64,000 bases of DNA from the NCBI RefSeq assembly GCF_000412335.2, contig NZ_KE161030.1, positions 1,787,528 to 1,851,527 on the forward strand, given 5' to 3'. This document shows positions 16,540-26,915 of this stretch, piece by piece. Position 1 is the first letter of the stretch. Each line of letters starts with the position of its first letter. This stretch comes from Cedecea davisae DSM 4568. Its GTDB lineage: Bacteria; Pseudomonadota; Gammaproteobacteria; Enterobacterales; Enterobacteriaceae. The position numbers and the translations under genes are program-made. Below the pieces are notes generated by a model. It saw nothing but the letters and a program-made list of their open reading frames with translations, did no database searches and was not told the DNA's origin.

Positions 16540-17574
16540 ATGTCGACGCTGACCAAAAGAATCACTATTAACGAGGTTGCCGAAGCCGCAGGCGTATCGG
16601 TGACCACGGTATCGCTGGTCCTTAGCGGCAAGGGGAGGATCTCCACCGCCACCGGCCAGCGGGTCAATGAAGCCATCGAAAAGTTAGGGTTTGTGCGTAA
16701 CCGCCAGGCGGCGTCGCTGCGCGGCGGGCAGAGCGGCGTAATTGGTCTGATCGTGCGTGATTTGTGTAACCCGTTTTATGCCGAGTTAACCGCCGGGCTG
16801 ACCGAGGCCCTGGAGCAGCAGGGGCAGTTGCTGTTTCTCACCCAAAGCGGCAGCAAAGGGCAGCATATGCAGCGCTGCTTCGACACCTTAGTGTCGCAGG
16901 GCGTGGACGGCATTATTATCGCCGGGGCGGCTGGGCAGGGGGCAGACCTGCGTGAAATGGCGGCGCAGAATAAACTGCCGCTGGTTTTTGCCTCCCGCGC
17001 CAGCTATCTCGATGAAGTGGATATTATCCGGCCGGACAATATGCAGGCCGCGCAAATGGTGACCGAACATCTGATTAAGCGCGGGCACCAGCGTATAGCC
17101 TGGCTTGGCGGGCGCAGTTCATCCCTGACGCGGGCCGAGCGGCTGGGCGGCTTTTGCGCCACCCTGATGCAGCACGGCTTACCGTTCCACAGCGACTGGA
17201 TCCTCGAATGCGAGCCGAGCCAGAAGCAGGCGGCGGACGCGATAACTGAATTGTTGCACAATTTTCCGACCATCAGCGCGGTGGTCTGCCACAACAGCAC
17301 GGTGGCGATGGGCGCGTGGTTTGGCCTGACACGTGCTGGCTGGCAGATGGGCGGCGGCAGCGTGGACAGCTATTATGACAGGCATATCGCCCTTGCGGCC
17401 TTTGCCGAAGTGGGCGAAGACGACCTGGATGATGTCCCGATGACGTGGGTAACGACTCCGGCCAGAGAAATTGGGCGCAGTGCGGCACAGCGTATTCTCC
17501 AGCGCGGCCAGGAGAGCGAAGTTGCCTTTAGCAATCAGATAATGCCCGCCCGCCTGATAACCATCAAAAACTGA
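16540..17574 (+). CDS. malI: MalI, LacI-family repressor of malXY
   Basis: 344 residues. The N-terminal LacI HTH (TINEVAEAAGVSVTTVSLVLSG, within residues 9-33) and hinge region precede a periplasmic-binding-protein-like effector domain. The protein matches E. coli MalI along its length. It represses the divergent malX-malY operon and itself through the two palindromes upstream. The inducer is not known. Start ATG 16540 follows GGAGG. A bidirectional terminator at 17641 separates it from the convergent ydgA. Confidence 0.95.
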   Translation: MSTLTKRITINEVAEAAGVSVTTVSLVLSGKGRISTATGQRVNEAIEKLGFVRNRQAASLRGGQSGVIGLIVRDLCNPFYAELTAGLTEALEQQGQLLFLTQSGSKGQHMQRCFDTLVSQGVDGIIIAGAAGQGADLREMAAQNKLPLVFASRASYLDEVDIIRPDNMQAAQMVTEHLIKRGHQRIAWLGGRSSSLTRAERLGGFCATLMQHGLPFHSDWILECEPSQKQAADAITELLHNFPTISAVVCHNSTVAMGAWFGLTRAGWQMGGGSVDSYYDRHIALAAFAEVGEDDLDDVPMTWVTTPAREIGRSAAQRILQRGQESEVAFSNQIMPARLITIKN

Positions 17575-17640
17575 TCTTCCCCGAACGCTGGAAGGGATTG
17601 TGCGCCATGAAAGAATTATGCCGGATGGCCGCGAGGGACT

Positions 17641-17674
17641 AAAAAAATAGCCAGTCATTCGACTGGCTATTTTT
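17641..17674. terminator. Bidirectional terminator between malI and ydgA
   Basis: AAAATAGCCAGTC pairs with GACTGGCTATTTT around a four-base loop, with A-run and T-run on the two sides. It serves both convergent genes. Confidence 0.85.
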
Positions 17675-17678
17675 AAGC

Positions 17679-19232
17679 TTACTGCTGAGGAGCCGGAGCG
17701 GCATCCTGAGGCTGAGGAACGGCATCGCTGTCGTTATCCTGTCCCGCCGGGCCGCCGAGGCCTGCCGGCAGGGCAAACATGCTAAACAGTTCGCCCAGAG
17801 ACATTTGCTCGCCGTTCAGGGAGGCTTTCCCCGTGCCGTATTGCAGGCTGGTGGTGATGTTGTCGCCGTCAACTTTAGTGACGCGGAACATCTGGCCCAT
17901 TGCCGCGAGGCCTTTGATCTGCTGGCTTGCCAGTTTACCCGCTTCATCCTGGTTGTAGCCTTCCAGTTGAGCAATCTGGGTCATCATTTCGGTTGCCATC
18001 GGCATCGGAATAACCAGCTTCGCGTCAAGAGACTTCACATAGCGGTCCAGCTGTTCTTCCGGCGTGTTGGCCGGGCCGGTTACGCCCTGCGGATCTTTCA
18101 TAAACAGCGACAGGTTGAAGCTGGACTCGCCTTTTGCGTTCTTCCAGCTCAGCGGCGCGACGGTAATTGTCGGGTTGCCTTTCAGCAGCAGCGGCAGGTT
18201 AGCGCCAAGCAATTCAACGGACTTCTGCTGATACAGCTCAGGATTTTGCTGCAACGCCGGGTCGGTCATTAATTGCTGCACGCCAGCGTTATATTTCTGG
18301 GTGAATTCACGCAGCGCGGCGGCGTCGATATTGCCCACTTTCAACGTCAGTTTGCCGCTGCCCATATTCTGGCTTTGCACTTTAAGCGCGTCCAGGCTGT
18401 AGTCGAACTGGCCGGTGAAGTGTTTTTTATCGTCCTGAACGTCGGTTTTGGCGTTGAGGTTAAACCCTTCCACCACAGCAATTTCTTTACCATCCACCAC
18501 CATCGAGAGCTTATCTACAGTGGCTTTTTGTGAGCCAACGCGCTGGTCGAACAGGCTGCGCTTGCTGTCACCGTCGGTTTTGATGCCGTTGAATGAAAGC
18601 TGAACGCGCTGGCCGTATTCGTTAACGGTATTGATAAGCCCGCTATCGGCAGAACCGGAAAGCGTAATTTCATTGCCGGAGCCGTCAACATCGGCGTTCA
18701 GTTTAGCTCCGCTGAAGCTGAACTTGTTTTCGCCTTCGGTGGCGTCGATGGCCGCCAGCGTGATGTCAGAGGAGGTTGCTCCGCTATAGCCCACCCGGGT
18801 TTCCACTTCAACAGGCTGTTTGTCTTTGGTCAGGGTGAACAGTTGTTTGGTAATGTCGGTGTTCACAAGCTCGGTGTGGATAGACGCCATGCTCGGGATC
18901 GGGTTGAATTTCTTCAGCTGAGCGAACGGGAACGGGCCGTGATCGATGGTTTCGTTAAATAATACGCTTTGCTCCGGGGTCAGCAGCGCATTTTTGGTAC
19001 CGGCAGCCTGTTTAACAACCAGCTGCACGCTGCTGTGGAACAGGCCGCGTTTATAGTTCTGATAGCTCAGAACCAGCCCTGATTCTGGCGCCGAGTTTTT
19101 GATCTCCGCATTGGCGTTATCGATCATTTCGGCCATACGGCCTTCGAGCTGTTTGCCCGTAAACCAGGCTCCGCCGGTCCACACTACGCCCAGCGCCACA
19201 ATTACCCCAACCGCAACCAGAGATTTTTTCAT
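17679..19232 (-). CDS. ydgA: YdgA-family protein (DUF945)
   Basis: 517 residues from ATG 19232, where MKKSLVAVGVIVALGVVWTG aligns with E. coli YdgA (502 residues). Two earlier in-frame ATGs have no better ribosome site. The N-terminal hydrophobic segment is a membrane anchor or signal; the remainder is a large periplasmic domain of repeated beta structure, for example SYNYKRGLFHSS-like and NEYGQRVQLSFNGI stretches. The C-terminal tail is rich in Pro, Gln and Ala. Function is not established. It follows manA, with a terminator between them. Confidence 0.9.
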   Translation of the reverse strand: MKKSLVAVGVIVALGVVWTGGAWFTGKQLEGRMAEMIDNANAEIKNSAPESGLVLSYQNYKRGLFHSSVQLVVKQAAGTKNALLTPEQSVLFNETIDHGPFPFAQLKKFNPIPSMASIHTELVNTDITKQLFTLTKDKQPVEVETRVGYSGATSSDITLAAIDATEGENKFSFSGAKLNADVDGSGNEITLSGSADSGLINTVNEYGQRVQLSFNGIKTDGDSKRSLFDQRVGSQKATVDKLSMVVDGKEIAVVEGFNLNAKTDVQDDKKHFTGQFDYSLDALKVQSQNMGSGKLTLKVGNIDAAALREFTQKYNAGVQQLMTDPALQQNPELYQQKSVELLGANLPLLLKGNPTITVAPLSWKNAKGESSFNLSLFMKDPQGVTGPANTPEEQLDRYVKSLDAKLVIPMPMATEMMTQIAQLEGYNQDEAGKLASQQIKGLAAMGQMFRVTKVDGDNITTSLQYGTGKASLNGEQMSLGELFSMFALPAGLGGPAGQDNDSDAVPQPQDAAPAPQQ

Positions 19233-19285
19233 CGTATCATTGTCCATGTTAAGAAGCCGGTAGCCGTCCTCCACCGGGCGAATGA

Positions 19286-19309
19286 AAAACGCCTGATGAC
19301 AGGCGTTTT
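19286..19309. terminator. Terminator downstream of manA
   Basis: AAAACGCCTG-ATGA-CAGGCGTTTT forms a perfect ten-base stem with T-runs both ways, 50 bases past the manA stop codon. Confidence 0.85.
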
Positions 19310-19358
19310 CGTAAACGTAGACTCTAGCTTAGCAATCCGCGCTAAAAAGATCAGTAAG

Positions 19359-20534
19359 TTAAAGTTTGTTAAACACTCGCGCTACCCGGCCAACGCCGCT
19401 GACCGCTACCGGCGACTCGTCGGCACCGATAAACGCCGACTCGCCCGGCTTCAGCACCAGTCGCTGCCGGTCTTTACTCAGGACGGCTTCTCCTTCCACG
19501 CAGAACACGATGGCCGCGCTCTGCTGGGCCAGCGTCGATTCCTGAGCGCTCAGGTCGTGCAGGGAGAAAGCGAAGTCGTCCACCGGGATCGGGAAGTCCA
19601 GTTCGCTGCCGTTTTTCTGCGGCTGAGTAAGCAGCTGGTCGGCCGGTTTTGGCTCAAATTTAACGTTGGCAACAAGCTCAGGGATATCGATGTATTTTGG
19701 CGTTAACCCCGCGCGCAGCACGTTGTCGGAGTTGGCCATAACCTCCAGCGCTACGCCGTTCAGGTAGGCGTGCGGCGTTTCGGCGAACAGGAACATGGCT
19801 TCGCCTGGCTCAAGCTTAACCACGTTGAGCAGCAGAGGGGAGAACAGGCCGCTGTCGTCCGGGTAGAATTCGGAGATCACGCGGATGGTTTCCCATGGCT
19901 CGCCCTGTTGGCTGTTCAGCGCCGCTTTTAACACGCCTAAAGCCAGCGCTTTTTCTTCACCCTGCATATTCAGCAGACCGGCAAACAGCTTAGCCAGGCC
20001 ATCGGCGTCCGGCTGTTGCAGGAAGTGAGCAATTAAAGGGTGCGCCCCGGCAACCGGCTGTAGCAGGGAAACTATGTCGGAGAATTCGCGGAAGGCGTTC
20101 ATCGCAAGGAACGGCGTTAAGGCAAACACCAGCTCCGGTTTATGGTTAGGATCTTTGTAGTTGCGCTCTGCGGCGTCCAGCGGAATGCCCGCTGCGTTTT
20201 CTTTCGCAAAACCAATTTCAGAGGCTTTTTTGTTCGGGTGAACCTGAATAGAGAGCGGCTGGGCAGCACACAGCACTTTGAACAGGAACGGCAGCTCGCC
20301 AAAACGCTCGGCCACGGCTTTGCCGAGTAAAGTCGGCTGGTCGGCATCAATTATTTCGCGCAGCGAGTGCTGTTTACCGTCGGCTGAGGTGACTTTTGAG
20401 CTACTCTTTGGATGGGCACCCATCCACAGCTCGGCCATCGGTTTATGTTCCGGGTTGGCTACGCCGTACAGTTCCGTCAGCGCCGTCTTACTTCCCCAGG
20501 CATAATTTTGTACCGCATTGATCAATTTTTGCAT
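19359..20534 (-). CDS. manA: Mannose-6-phosphate isomerase, class I
   Basis: Interconverts mannose 6-phosphate and fructose 6-phosphate and so links mannose use to GDP-mannose synthesis. 391 residues, exactly the E. coli length, with strong similarity throughout. Zn-site residues are in QVHPNKKASEIGF (about 96-108) and HKPELVFALTPF. The later FAETPHAYLNG block carries the active-site His. It is divergent from fumA, with a 206-bp intergenic region that must hold both promoters; no clear operator could be named there. Confidence 0.97.
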   Translation of the reverse strand: MQKLINAVQNYAWGSKTALTELYGVANPEHKPMAELWMGAHPKSSSKVTSADGKQHSLREIIDADQPTLLGKAVAERFGELPFLFKVLCAAQPLSIQVHPNKKASEIGFAKENAAGIPLDAAERNYKDPNHKPELVFALTPFLAMNAFREFSDIVSLLQPVAGAHPLIAHFLQQPDADGLAKLFAGLLNMQGEEKALALGVLKAALNSQQGEPWETIRVISEFYPDDSGLFSPLLLNVVKLEPGEAMFLFAETPHAYLNGVALEVMANSDNVLRAGLTPKYIDIPELVANVKFEPKPADQLLTQPQKNGSELDFPIPVDDFAFSLHDLSAQESTLAQQSAAIVFCVEGEAVLSKDRQRLVLKPGESAFIGADESPVAVSGVGRVARVFNKL

Positions 20535-20740
20535 TTCTGGTCCCTGTAATCATTTAGTCGAAGTTTCAGTTATTAAAGCAATTATCCGCGGGGAAGTAAC
20601 CAGGGCAACAAAAAGTCGTATTAGTCTCAGTTTCTGTTAAAAAATTGTGTAGGATGTTATGACTTGTTTTTGGAACACAGCGCGAAATTCTGTGCTGAAC
20701 AATAAAAATTAACATTACTGTTGTCGCAAGTGAGAGAAAT

Positions 20741-22387
20741 ATGTCGAATAAACCCTTTCATTATCAGGAGCCGTTCCCGCTCCAAAAAGACCCAACCGAA
20801 TACTACCTGCTGAGCTCCGACTACGTTTCCGTTGCCGAGTTTGACGGCCAGCAAATCCTTAAAGTTGACCCTAAAGCCCTGACGCTGCTGGCTCAGCATG
20901 CCTTCCACGACGCATCCTTTATGCTGCGCCCCGCTCACCAGCAGCAGGTGGCCGATATTCTTGCCGATCCGGAAGCCAGCGAAAACGATAAGTACGTGGC
21001 GCTGCAATTCCTGCGCAACTCGGACATCGCCGCGAAAGGCATTCTGCCGACCTGCCAGGATACCGGCACCGCGATTATCATGGGCAAGAAGGGCCAGCGT
21101 GTCTGGACCGGCGGCGGGGATGAAGAAGCGCTGTCCCGCGGGGTGTACAACACCTTTATCGAAGATAACCTGCGCTACTCCCAGAACGCCGCGCTGGATA
21201 TGTACAAAGAGGTCAACACTGGCACCAACCTGCCTGCGCAGATTGACCTCTACAGCGTGGACGGGGACGAATATAAGTTCCTGTGTATCGCCAAAGGCGG
21301 CGGCTCGGCCAACAAAACCTACCTTTACCAGGAAACCAAGGCGCTTATTACTCCGGCGAAGCTGAAAGACTACCTGGTTGAGAAAATGCGTACGCTCGGC
21401 ACCGCGGCCTGCCCACCGTACCACGTTGCGTTCGTTATCGGCGGCACTTCCGCAGAAGCTACGCTGAAAACCGTGAAGCTGGCCTCGACTAAATACTACG
21501 ACGGCCTGCCGACGGAAGGTAACGAGTACGGGCAGGCTTTCCGCGACGTACAGCTGGAAGAAGAACTGCTGAAAGAGGCGCAAAATCTTGGCCTCGGCGC
21601 ACAATTTGGCGGGAAATACTTCGCTCACGACATCCGCGTTCTGCGCTTGCCGCGCCACGGCGCGTCCTGCCCGGTCGGTATGGGCGTGTCCTGCTCTGCG
21701 GACCGTAATATCAAAGCCAAAATCAACAAAGATGGCATCTGGCTTGAAAAACTGGAGCATAACCCTGGGAAATACATCCCGGAAGAGCTGCGCCAGGCCG
21801 GTGAAGGCGAAGCGGTAAAAGTGAACCTGAATCGCCCGATGAAAGAGATCCTCGCTCAGCTGTCGGACTTCCCGGTTTCAACCCGCCTGTCGCTGACCGG
21901 CACCATCATTGTGGGGCGTGATATCGCCCACGCTAAGCTCAAAGAACGTCTTGATAACGGCGAAGAACTGCCGCAGTACGTGAAAGATCACCCGATTTAC
22001 TACGCAGGTCCGGCGAAAACGCCGGACGGTTATGCATCCGGCTCTCTGGGGCCGACAACCGCAGGCCGTATGGACTCCTACGTGGATCAACTCCAGGCCA
22101 ACGGCGGCAGCATGATAATGCTGGCGAAAGGCAACCGCAGCCAGCAGGTGACCGACGCCTGCCACAAACACGGCGGCTTCTACCTCGGCAGTATCGGTGG
22201 TCCGGCGGCGGTGCTGGCGCAAAACAGCATCAAGAGCCTTGAATGTGTGGAGTACCCGGAACTGGGTATGGAAGCTATCTGGAAAATTGAAGTGGAAGAC
22301 TTCCCGGCGTTTATCCTGGTGGATGACAAAGGTAACGACTTCTTCCAGAAGATTCAGGCTTCACAGTGCTCTCGATGCGTTAAGTAA
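20741..22387 (+). CDS. fumA: Class I fumarate hydratase (iron-sulfur, aerobic)
   Basis: 548 residues, the length of E. coli FumA. Hydrates fumarate to malate in the TCA cycle using an oxygen-sensitive 4Fe-4S cluster. The cluster cysteines are in [10 protein letters not shown] (about residue 105), [13 protein letters not shown] (about 305-318). The protein is E. coli FumA/FumB-like throughout, and its position before fumC identifies it as fumA. Start ATG 20741 is preceded by GAGAG. A terminator separates it from fumC. Confidence 0.96.
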   Translation: MSNKPFHYQEPFPLQKDPTEYYLLSSDYVSVAEFDGQQILKVDPKALTLLAQHAFHDASFMLRPAHQQQVADILADPEASENDKYVALQFLRNSDIAAKGILPTCQDTGTAIIMGKKGQRVWTGGGDEEALSRGVYNTFIEDNLRYSQNAALDMYKEVNTGTNLPAQIDLYSVDGDEYKFLCIAKGGGSANKTYLYQETKALITPAKLKDYLVEKMRTLGTAACPPYHVAFVIGGTSAEATLKTVKLASTKYYDGLPTEGNEYGQAFRDVQLEEELLKEAQNLGLGAQFGGKYFAHDIRVLRLPRHGASCPVGMGVSCSADRNIKAKINKDGIWLEKLEHNPGKYIPEELRQAGEGEAVKVNLNRPMKEILAQLSDFPVSTRLSLTGTIIVGRDIAHAKLKERLDNGEELPQYVKDHPIYYAGPAKTPDGYASGSLGPTTAGRMDSYVDQLQANGGSMIMLAKGNRSQQVTDACHKHGGFYLGSIGGPAAVLAQNSIKSLECVEYPELGMEAIWKIEVEDFPAFILVDDKGNDFFQKIQASQCSRCVK

Positions 22388-22393
22388 TACCCG

Positions 22394-22419
22394 AGCCGCC
22401 CTCCGTGGCGGCTTTTTTT
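22394..22419 (+). terminator. Terminator between fumA and fumC
   Basis: AGCCGCC-CTCCGT-GGCGGCT followed by seven T, directly after fumA. fumC follows within 20 bases, so read-through or a promoter inside fumA must supply fumC. Confidence 0.85.
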
Positions 22420-22437
22420 ATCGCAAAGGAGAAAGAA

Positions 22438-23835
22438 ATGGCATCCAGTCGCAGTGAAAAAGATTCAATGGGCGCAATCGATGTACCCGCAGATAAACTG
22501 TGGGGCGCGCAGACCCAGCGGTCACTTGAACACTTCCGCATCTCTACCGAGAAAATGCCAACCGAGCTTATCCGGGCGCTGGCGCTGACCAAACGTGCGG
22601 CAGCGAAGGTCAACGTCGACCTCGGCCTACTGCCTGCCGACCGGGGTACGGCGGTTATCGCGGCCGCGGATGAAGTGCTGGCGGGGAAACACCCCGATGA
22701 ATTTCCGCTAGCCATCTGGCAGACCGGCTCAGGCACCCAGAGCAATATGAACATGAATGAAGTCCTGGCGAACCGTGCCAGCGAAATTCTGGGTGGCGTG
22801 CGCGGCATGGAGCGACTGGTGCATCCGAATGATGACGTTAACAAAAGTCAGAGTTCAAACGACGTATTCCCGACCGCAATGCACGTTGCGGCAATTATTG
22901 CGGTACGCGAGCATTTGCTGCCGCAGTTAAAAGTGCTGAAGCAGACGCTGGCGCAAAAAGCGGATGCGTTTAAAGATATCGTAAAAATTGGGCGAACCCA
23001 CCTGCAGGATGCGACGCCGCTGACTCTCGGCCAGGAGATTTCTGGCTGGGTGGCGATGCTGGAGCATAATCTGAAGCATATCGAGCATAGCCTGCCGCAC
23101 CTCGCGGAACTGGCGCTTGGCGGGACGGCTGTAGGGACGGGGCTGAATACTCATCCTGAATATGCGGTGCGCGTGGCGAAAGAACTTGCTGACTTTACTA
23201 AGCAGCCGTTTGTGACCGCGCCAAACAAGTTTGAAGCTCTGGCCACCTGCGATGCGCTGGTACATTCCCACGGTGCGTTGAAAGGGCTGGCATCTTCCCT
23301 GATGAAGATTGCCAACGATGTTCGCTGGCTGGCTTCCGGGCCGCGCTGCGGCATCGGCGAGCTGTCCATCCCGGAAAACGAGCCGGGCAGTTCCATCATG
23401 CCGGGGAAAGTGAACCCAACCCAGTGCGAGGCGATGACCATGCTCTGCTGCCAGGTGCTGGGCAACGACGTGGCGGTGAACATCGGGGGCGCTTCGGGCA
23501 ACTTTGAACTGAACGTTTACCGCCCGATGGTTATTCATAATTTCCTGCAATCGGTGCGCCTGCTGGCGGACGGCATGGAAAGCTTTAACGAGCACTGCGC
23601 GGTGGGCATTGAGCCGAACCGCGACCGCATCAGCCAGCTTCTGAATGAGTCGCTGATGCTGGTGACGGCGTTGAATACCCACATCGGCTACGACAAGGCT
23701 GCTGAAATCGCCAAAAAGGCCCATAAAGAGGGGCTGACCCTTAAGGCGTCTGCGCTCAAGCTCGGCTATCTCAGCGAAGAAGAGTTTGATGCCTGGGTGC
23801 GCCCGGAAGATATGGTCGGCAGCATGAAGCCGTAA
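22438..23835 (+). CDS. fumC: Class II fumarate hydratase (iron-free)
   Basis: 465 residues, near the 467 of E. coli FumC. Belongs to the aspartase/fumarase superfamily. The signature [11 protein letters not shown] is at about residue 317. [16 protein letters not shown] and [13 protein letters not shown] supply further active-site residues. The stable, iron-independent enzyme substitutes for FumA under iron limitation or oxidative stress. Start ATG 22438 has AAGGAG seven bases upstream; eleven additional in-frame codons overlap the terminator and are not counted. Confidence 0.97.
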   Translation: MASSRSEKDSMGAIDVPADKLWGAQTQRSLEHFRISTEKMPTELIRALALTKRAAAKVNVDLGLLPADRGTAVIAAADEVLAGKHPDEFPLAIWQTGSGTQSNMNMNEVLANRASEILGGVRGMERLVHPNDDVNKSQSSNDVFPTAMHVAAIIAVREHLLPQLKVLKQTLAQKADAFKDIVKIGRTHLQDATPLTLGQEISGWVAMLEHNLKHIEHSLPHLAELALGGTAVGTGLNTHPEYAVRVAKELADFTKQPFVTAPNKFEALATCDALVHSHGALKGLASSLMKIANDVRWLASGPRCGIGELSIPENEPGSSIMPGKVNPTQCEAMTMLCCQVLGNDVAVNIGGASGNFELNVYRPMVIHNFLQSVRLLADGMESFNEHCAVGIEPNRDRISQLLNESLMLVTALNTHIGYDKAAEIAKKAHKEGLTLKASALKLGYLSEEEFDAWVRPEDMVGSMKP

Positions 23836-23851
23836 GTTTTCACCCGCAAAT

Positions 23852-24781
23852 CTATTCTTCGCAATACAGGTGCAGCCGCGGGATAATTAATCTTAGCGGC
23901 TGCGCTTTCGGTTTATAGCGATGGCGAATGTTTTCCGCATCGTAATTCAGCAACTCTCCTAAGTCCGGCGGCGTTTCACCATTGTCCTGCCTGCACAGCA
24001 CAACCAGCGGCGAAGGGCAGGCGAGCTGCACTTGCTTTTGCTGAGCCTGATACCAGACGCGGGCCACGGGCTGTACTTTAACCGGCCTTTTAATTTTCAG
24101 TCGTGCGTTTTCCGGCAGGCTCGCCACATCGTTTATTTCCTGCGTCACGCGCTCTGCCCACTGTTCTTTGCTCCACGGAGCAACCGCCCGCCCGGCGTTC
24201 AGGCTTTTCTCCAGCATTTCCAGCACCTGCTGGCGGCTCAGGTTTTTGACTATCTGCTTGTTGGCCCAGCCAAAACGCACGGTATCCGGCGTTTCAGGCT
24301 GCGTGATGGTGCGGTAGGCGTTGAGCGTGATAAGCCCGGGAATATGGCGATGCACCCACTCAAAACGCTGAGAAGAGGGCAGCCCGGACTCAAGGCTGAT
24401 TATCTGTTCCAGCGCCTGTTTCAGCTGGTTAACCTGCGTGATAAGCGCCGTGGTTTCCCGAAACTGGCCTTCTGTGACGGCATAGCAAACTGCGCCCGGC
24501 AGGCGTACGGCGGCTTTGCTGCTGGCCTTTTCTGACTGCTGCTGGATAAACATCCGGGTGAAGTGGGCTACCGCCGCTTCGTGCGCATCCTGGCCCACGC
24601 GTTGCGTGACCTGTATCGACGAGAGCGGGTCGTGCTCCTTGCTCTTTTCAATTTCTGGCAGGGTGAAGACCCGGCCGCTAAGCAGCCTGAGCTCTCCAAG
24701 CTGCCCGCGGAGCAGGTTCAACGCCTGCTCCAGAGAGCGGAAGGTGGAAGTCAGGCGTTCAATCAGATCGTAACGGGCCAT
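23852..24781 (-). CDS. tus: DNA replication terminus site-binding protein Tus
   Basis: 309 residues, the same as E. coli Tus, with weaker overall similarity, as is usual for this family. Conserved are the N-terminal [14 protein letters not shown] region, the central [16 protein letters not shown] block and the C-terminal [13 protein letters not shown]. Tus binds Ter sites as a monomer and stops the replicative helicase from one side. It converges on fumC, with only 16 bp between them. A Ter site lies eight bases before its start and would let Tus repress its own gene. Confidence 0.95.
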   Translation of the reverse strand: MARYDLIERLTSTFRSLEQALNLLRGQLGELRLLSGRVFTLPEIEKSKEHDPLSSIQVTQRVGQDAHEAAVAHFTRMFIQQQSEKASSKAAVRLPGAVCYAVTEGQFRETTALITQVNQLKQALEQIISLESGLPSSQRFEWVHRHIPGLITLNAYRTITQPETPDTVRFGWANKQIVKNLSRQQVLEMLEKSLNAGRAVAPWSKEQWAERVTQEINDVASLPENARLKIKRPVKVQPVARVWYQAQQKQVQLACPSPLVVLCRQDNGETPPDLGELLNYDAENIRHRYKPKAQPLRLIIPRLHLYCEE

Positions 24782-24789
24782 AAAAACTC

Positions 24790-24810
24790 ACTTTAGTTAC
24801 AACATACTAA
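24790..24810 (-). promoter_or_regulatory. Ter replication-arrest site (TerB-like)
   Basis: The minus strand reads TTAGTATGTTGTAACTAAAG, which contains the Ter consensus AGNATGTTGTAACTAAA in full. It is located between the tus promoter region and start, as TerB is in E. coli. By the E. coli orientation rule the blocking face is towards higher coordinates, so forks moving right to left would be stopped; that direction is inferred. Confidence 0.93.
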
Positions 24811-24903
24811 TGAACTGTAGCAGGGGGCGATAGCATCGGCAACAGTGTTTGATTTTGTTTAGCAGGAGGGAAATACCCGGCCTGGGGGCCGGGCAAGCTG
24901 TTA

Positions 24904-26199
24904 TCAGGAGAGGTAAGTGGTGTTTACCGGCCACGAGAAGCGGAAGCTGGCTCCGCCAAGAGGGCTGCTATCAATGGTGACCTGGCCGCCCATGGCAACG
25001 GCGATAGAATGGACGATGGCCAGCCCGAGGCCGCAGCCGCCGGTGGCTCTGTCGCGGCTTGGATCCAGGCGTACAAACGGCTCAAATACCCGGGCGCGTT
25101 CTTCTTCCGGTATTCCCGGGCCGTCATCTTCAACCTGTAAATTGGCGATGTCGCCTTCGCGCCACAGGCTGATGCGCAGCTGCTGCTGGCTGTAGCGCAG
25201 GGCATTGTTGATCAGGTTGTCGGTCACTCGCTCCATCAGGCGCAAATCAATAGCGCCGTAGTCGATGGCGTTTACTGTATCGGTGGCGAGGGCTATCTGG
25301 CGCTGGCGGTGAATGAGCTGCACGTCGGCAATGTGGGTTTCCATCCAACTGGCGAATTTGACGTGAGCAAGATGAAGTTCGGTTTGGGGCCTGTCGAGAC
25401 GGGCATAGGTCAGCAGCTCGTCAATCAGCGCTTCCAGCTGGCCGATGTCGCGATTAAGCGCCTGCGACTCCTCAGGGCTGAGGTTATCACTCATTTCAAG
25501 GCGGTAGCGCAGGCGAACCAGCGGCGTTCTTAGCTCGTGCGCAATGCCGTCGATCAGCTGTTTTTTACTGGCGATCAGGGCGTTGATGTTATCCGCCATC
25601 TGGTTAAAGGCGATGCCGAGCCGCTCAAAACTCGAAGCATTATCAAAATGAATATGCTCATCGAGATGGCCTTGACCAAAGCGCTGGGCGGCACTCTCAA
25701 GCTTTAGCATGTCCTGCCAGTGCGGGCGCATCCAGATAAAAACCGGGAAGGCGAGGGAGATAGCGATAAAGGCAATTAGCCCGATGTCCAGCAGCCGCAT
25801 TTGGTGCAGGTAAAACAGGTAGGGAATCGGCCCAACGGCCAGCACATAGTGGCTGCGCGGAATGCGCTGGATAAAGGTGTATTCTTCGTCGAGCGCGACT
25901 ATTTCGCCCTCGCGCAGGTGACGAGCGGCAATATCATCCAGCTTAAACTTGCTCATTGGCTCAATGTTGAGCTTAAAAGAGAGGTTAAGGTCGAGATCGT
26001 TGATGGTTTTATTCCAGTCGCGCGGAGGAATTTCTCTCAGCTCGCTGCGCATCAGGTAGAGCGAACTTTTCATCAAGTCATCAAGCGACTGCCGCCCGGC
26101 GCGCTCTGCGGTGAATTTATACACCAGGCCAACCAGCATGGTCATCACCAGGAAGCAGACAAACAGCAGGAGATAAAACTGTACAAACAGCTTTTTCAT
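24904..26199 (-). CDS. rstB: Two-component sensor histidine kinase RstB
   Basis: 431 residues. Membrane segments at about 4-26 and 135-158 enclose a periplasmic sensor domain. A HAMP domain is followed by the H-box GIAHELRTPLVRLRYRLEM (His near 226). ATP-binding blocks are LINNALRYS (N-box), DDGPGIP and GGCGLGLAIVHS (G-box). It phosphorylates RstA. In E. coli the system is under PhoPQ control and responds to Mg2+ and acidity. ATG 26199 is preferred to the TTG one codon earlier. In E. coli rstB follows rstA directly; here 716 bp and a divergent small gene separate them. Confidence 0.96.
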   Translation of the reverse strand: MKKLFVQFYLLLFVCFLVMTMLVGLVYKFTAERAGRQSLDDLMKSSLYLMRSELREIPPRDWNKTINDLDLNLSFKLNIEPMSKFKLDDIAARHLREGEIVALDEEYTFIQRIPRSHYVLAVGPIPYLFYLHQMRLLDIGLIAFIAISLAFPVFIWMRPHWQDMLKLESAAQRFGQGHLDEHIHFDNASSFERLGIAFNQMADNINALIASKKQLIDGIAHELRTPLVRLRYRLEMSDNLSPEESQALNRDIGQLEALIDELLTYARLDRPQTELHLAHVKFASWMETHIADVQLIHRQRQIALATDTVNAIDYGAIDLRLMERVTDNLINNALRYSQQQLRISLWREGDIANLQVEDDGPGIPEEERARVFEPFVRLDPSRDRATGGCGLGLAIVHSIAVAMGGQVTIDSSPLGGASFRFSWPVNTTYLS

Positions 26200-26482
26200 C
26201 AAATATTACCGTGAAATTAATAGATTAGGCGTGGTGCCATAGGCGCGTCAGGCACTATCAATGCATTATATCTGCCGATGTGCTGAATCAGGAATGTAAT
26301 TCCATCTGGTTTACGCTAAACCCGGCCGACAACATCCATCTATGCCCGTAAATTGGAAGATGCTTATGCGAGATTTTAGCGCTTTTCACAGCAATAATTT
26401 CCCGCAAGACAAAATTTTGGTAGTTTTTAACTGAGATAAATCTGATAAATTAGCCGAGCGTAAAATTACAACGGATTTAGAA

Positions 26483-26836
26483 ATGACAAGGAAATGGATT
26501 CTGGGTGCTGTTGCACTCACTGTTACTTTAGTTGTGGCTTTGGCAACTCAACTAAGTTTTTCAACCGCTCCTGATTTTGTTTCTGGCGCACAGGGTAGGC
26601 TCGAATCTTATCTTTCATACAGCTATGGGCCGCTACATTGCTCGAGCACGAAGGACAAAGAACAGGCATGGACAATCAATTGTGCTGCAAACAATGGAAA
26701 AAATAATTTTGTCTATATTGTTCACGATGCGCAAGACGAACCATACGGTTTCTTCCTGACGGCTGTAAATGATGCTGCCAGAGAGACGTCTGGCGTAGAT
26801 CTGCTCTCATATCTGGATATCAGAGCCAACGGTTAA
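26483..26836 (+). CDS. Hypothetical small exported protein
   Basis: 117 residues, not recognised. The first 28 or so residues (RKWILGAVALTVTLVVALATQ) form a signal peptide or membrane anchor. The rest is polar with two Cys (CSSTKDKEQAW and INCAANNGKNN) that could form a disulfide bond in the periplasm. The start has ACGGA upstream and the gene ends just before a good terminator, so it is probably real. The base composition is more AT-rich than neighbouring genes. It sits on the opposite strand inside the rstA-rstB operon, which suggests insertion after the operon was formed. Confidence 0.6.
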   Translation: MTRKWILGAVALTVTLVVALATQLSFSTAPDFVSGAQGRLESYLSYSYGPLHCSSTKDKEQAWTINCAANNGKNNFVYIVHDAQDEPYGFFLTAVNDAARETSGVDLLSYLDIRANG

Positions 26837-26858
26837 TATTGATTACCGGCATGTCTAA

Positions 26859-26880
26859 ACCCGCTTTTGCGGGTTTTTTT
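26859..26880 (+). terminator. Terminator of the small exported-protein gene
   Basis: ACCCGC-TTTT-GCGGGT followed by seven T, 22 bases past the stop codon. A second inverted repeat, CGCCTTCGG/CCGAAGGCG (26887-26910), follows near the rstA 3' end. Confidence 0.85.
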
Positions 26881-26915
26881 ACGCCCGCCTTCGGCAAATA
26901 ACCGAAGGCGTTTCA

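Noticed and set aside
20657..21760. 367-codon minus-strand frame opposite fumA
   Set aside because: Antisense shadow of fumA, with no family motifs.
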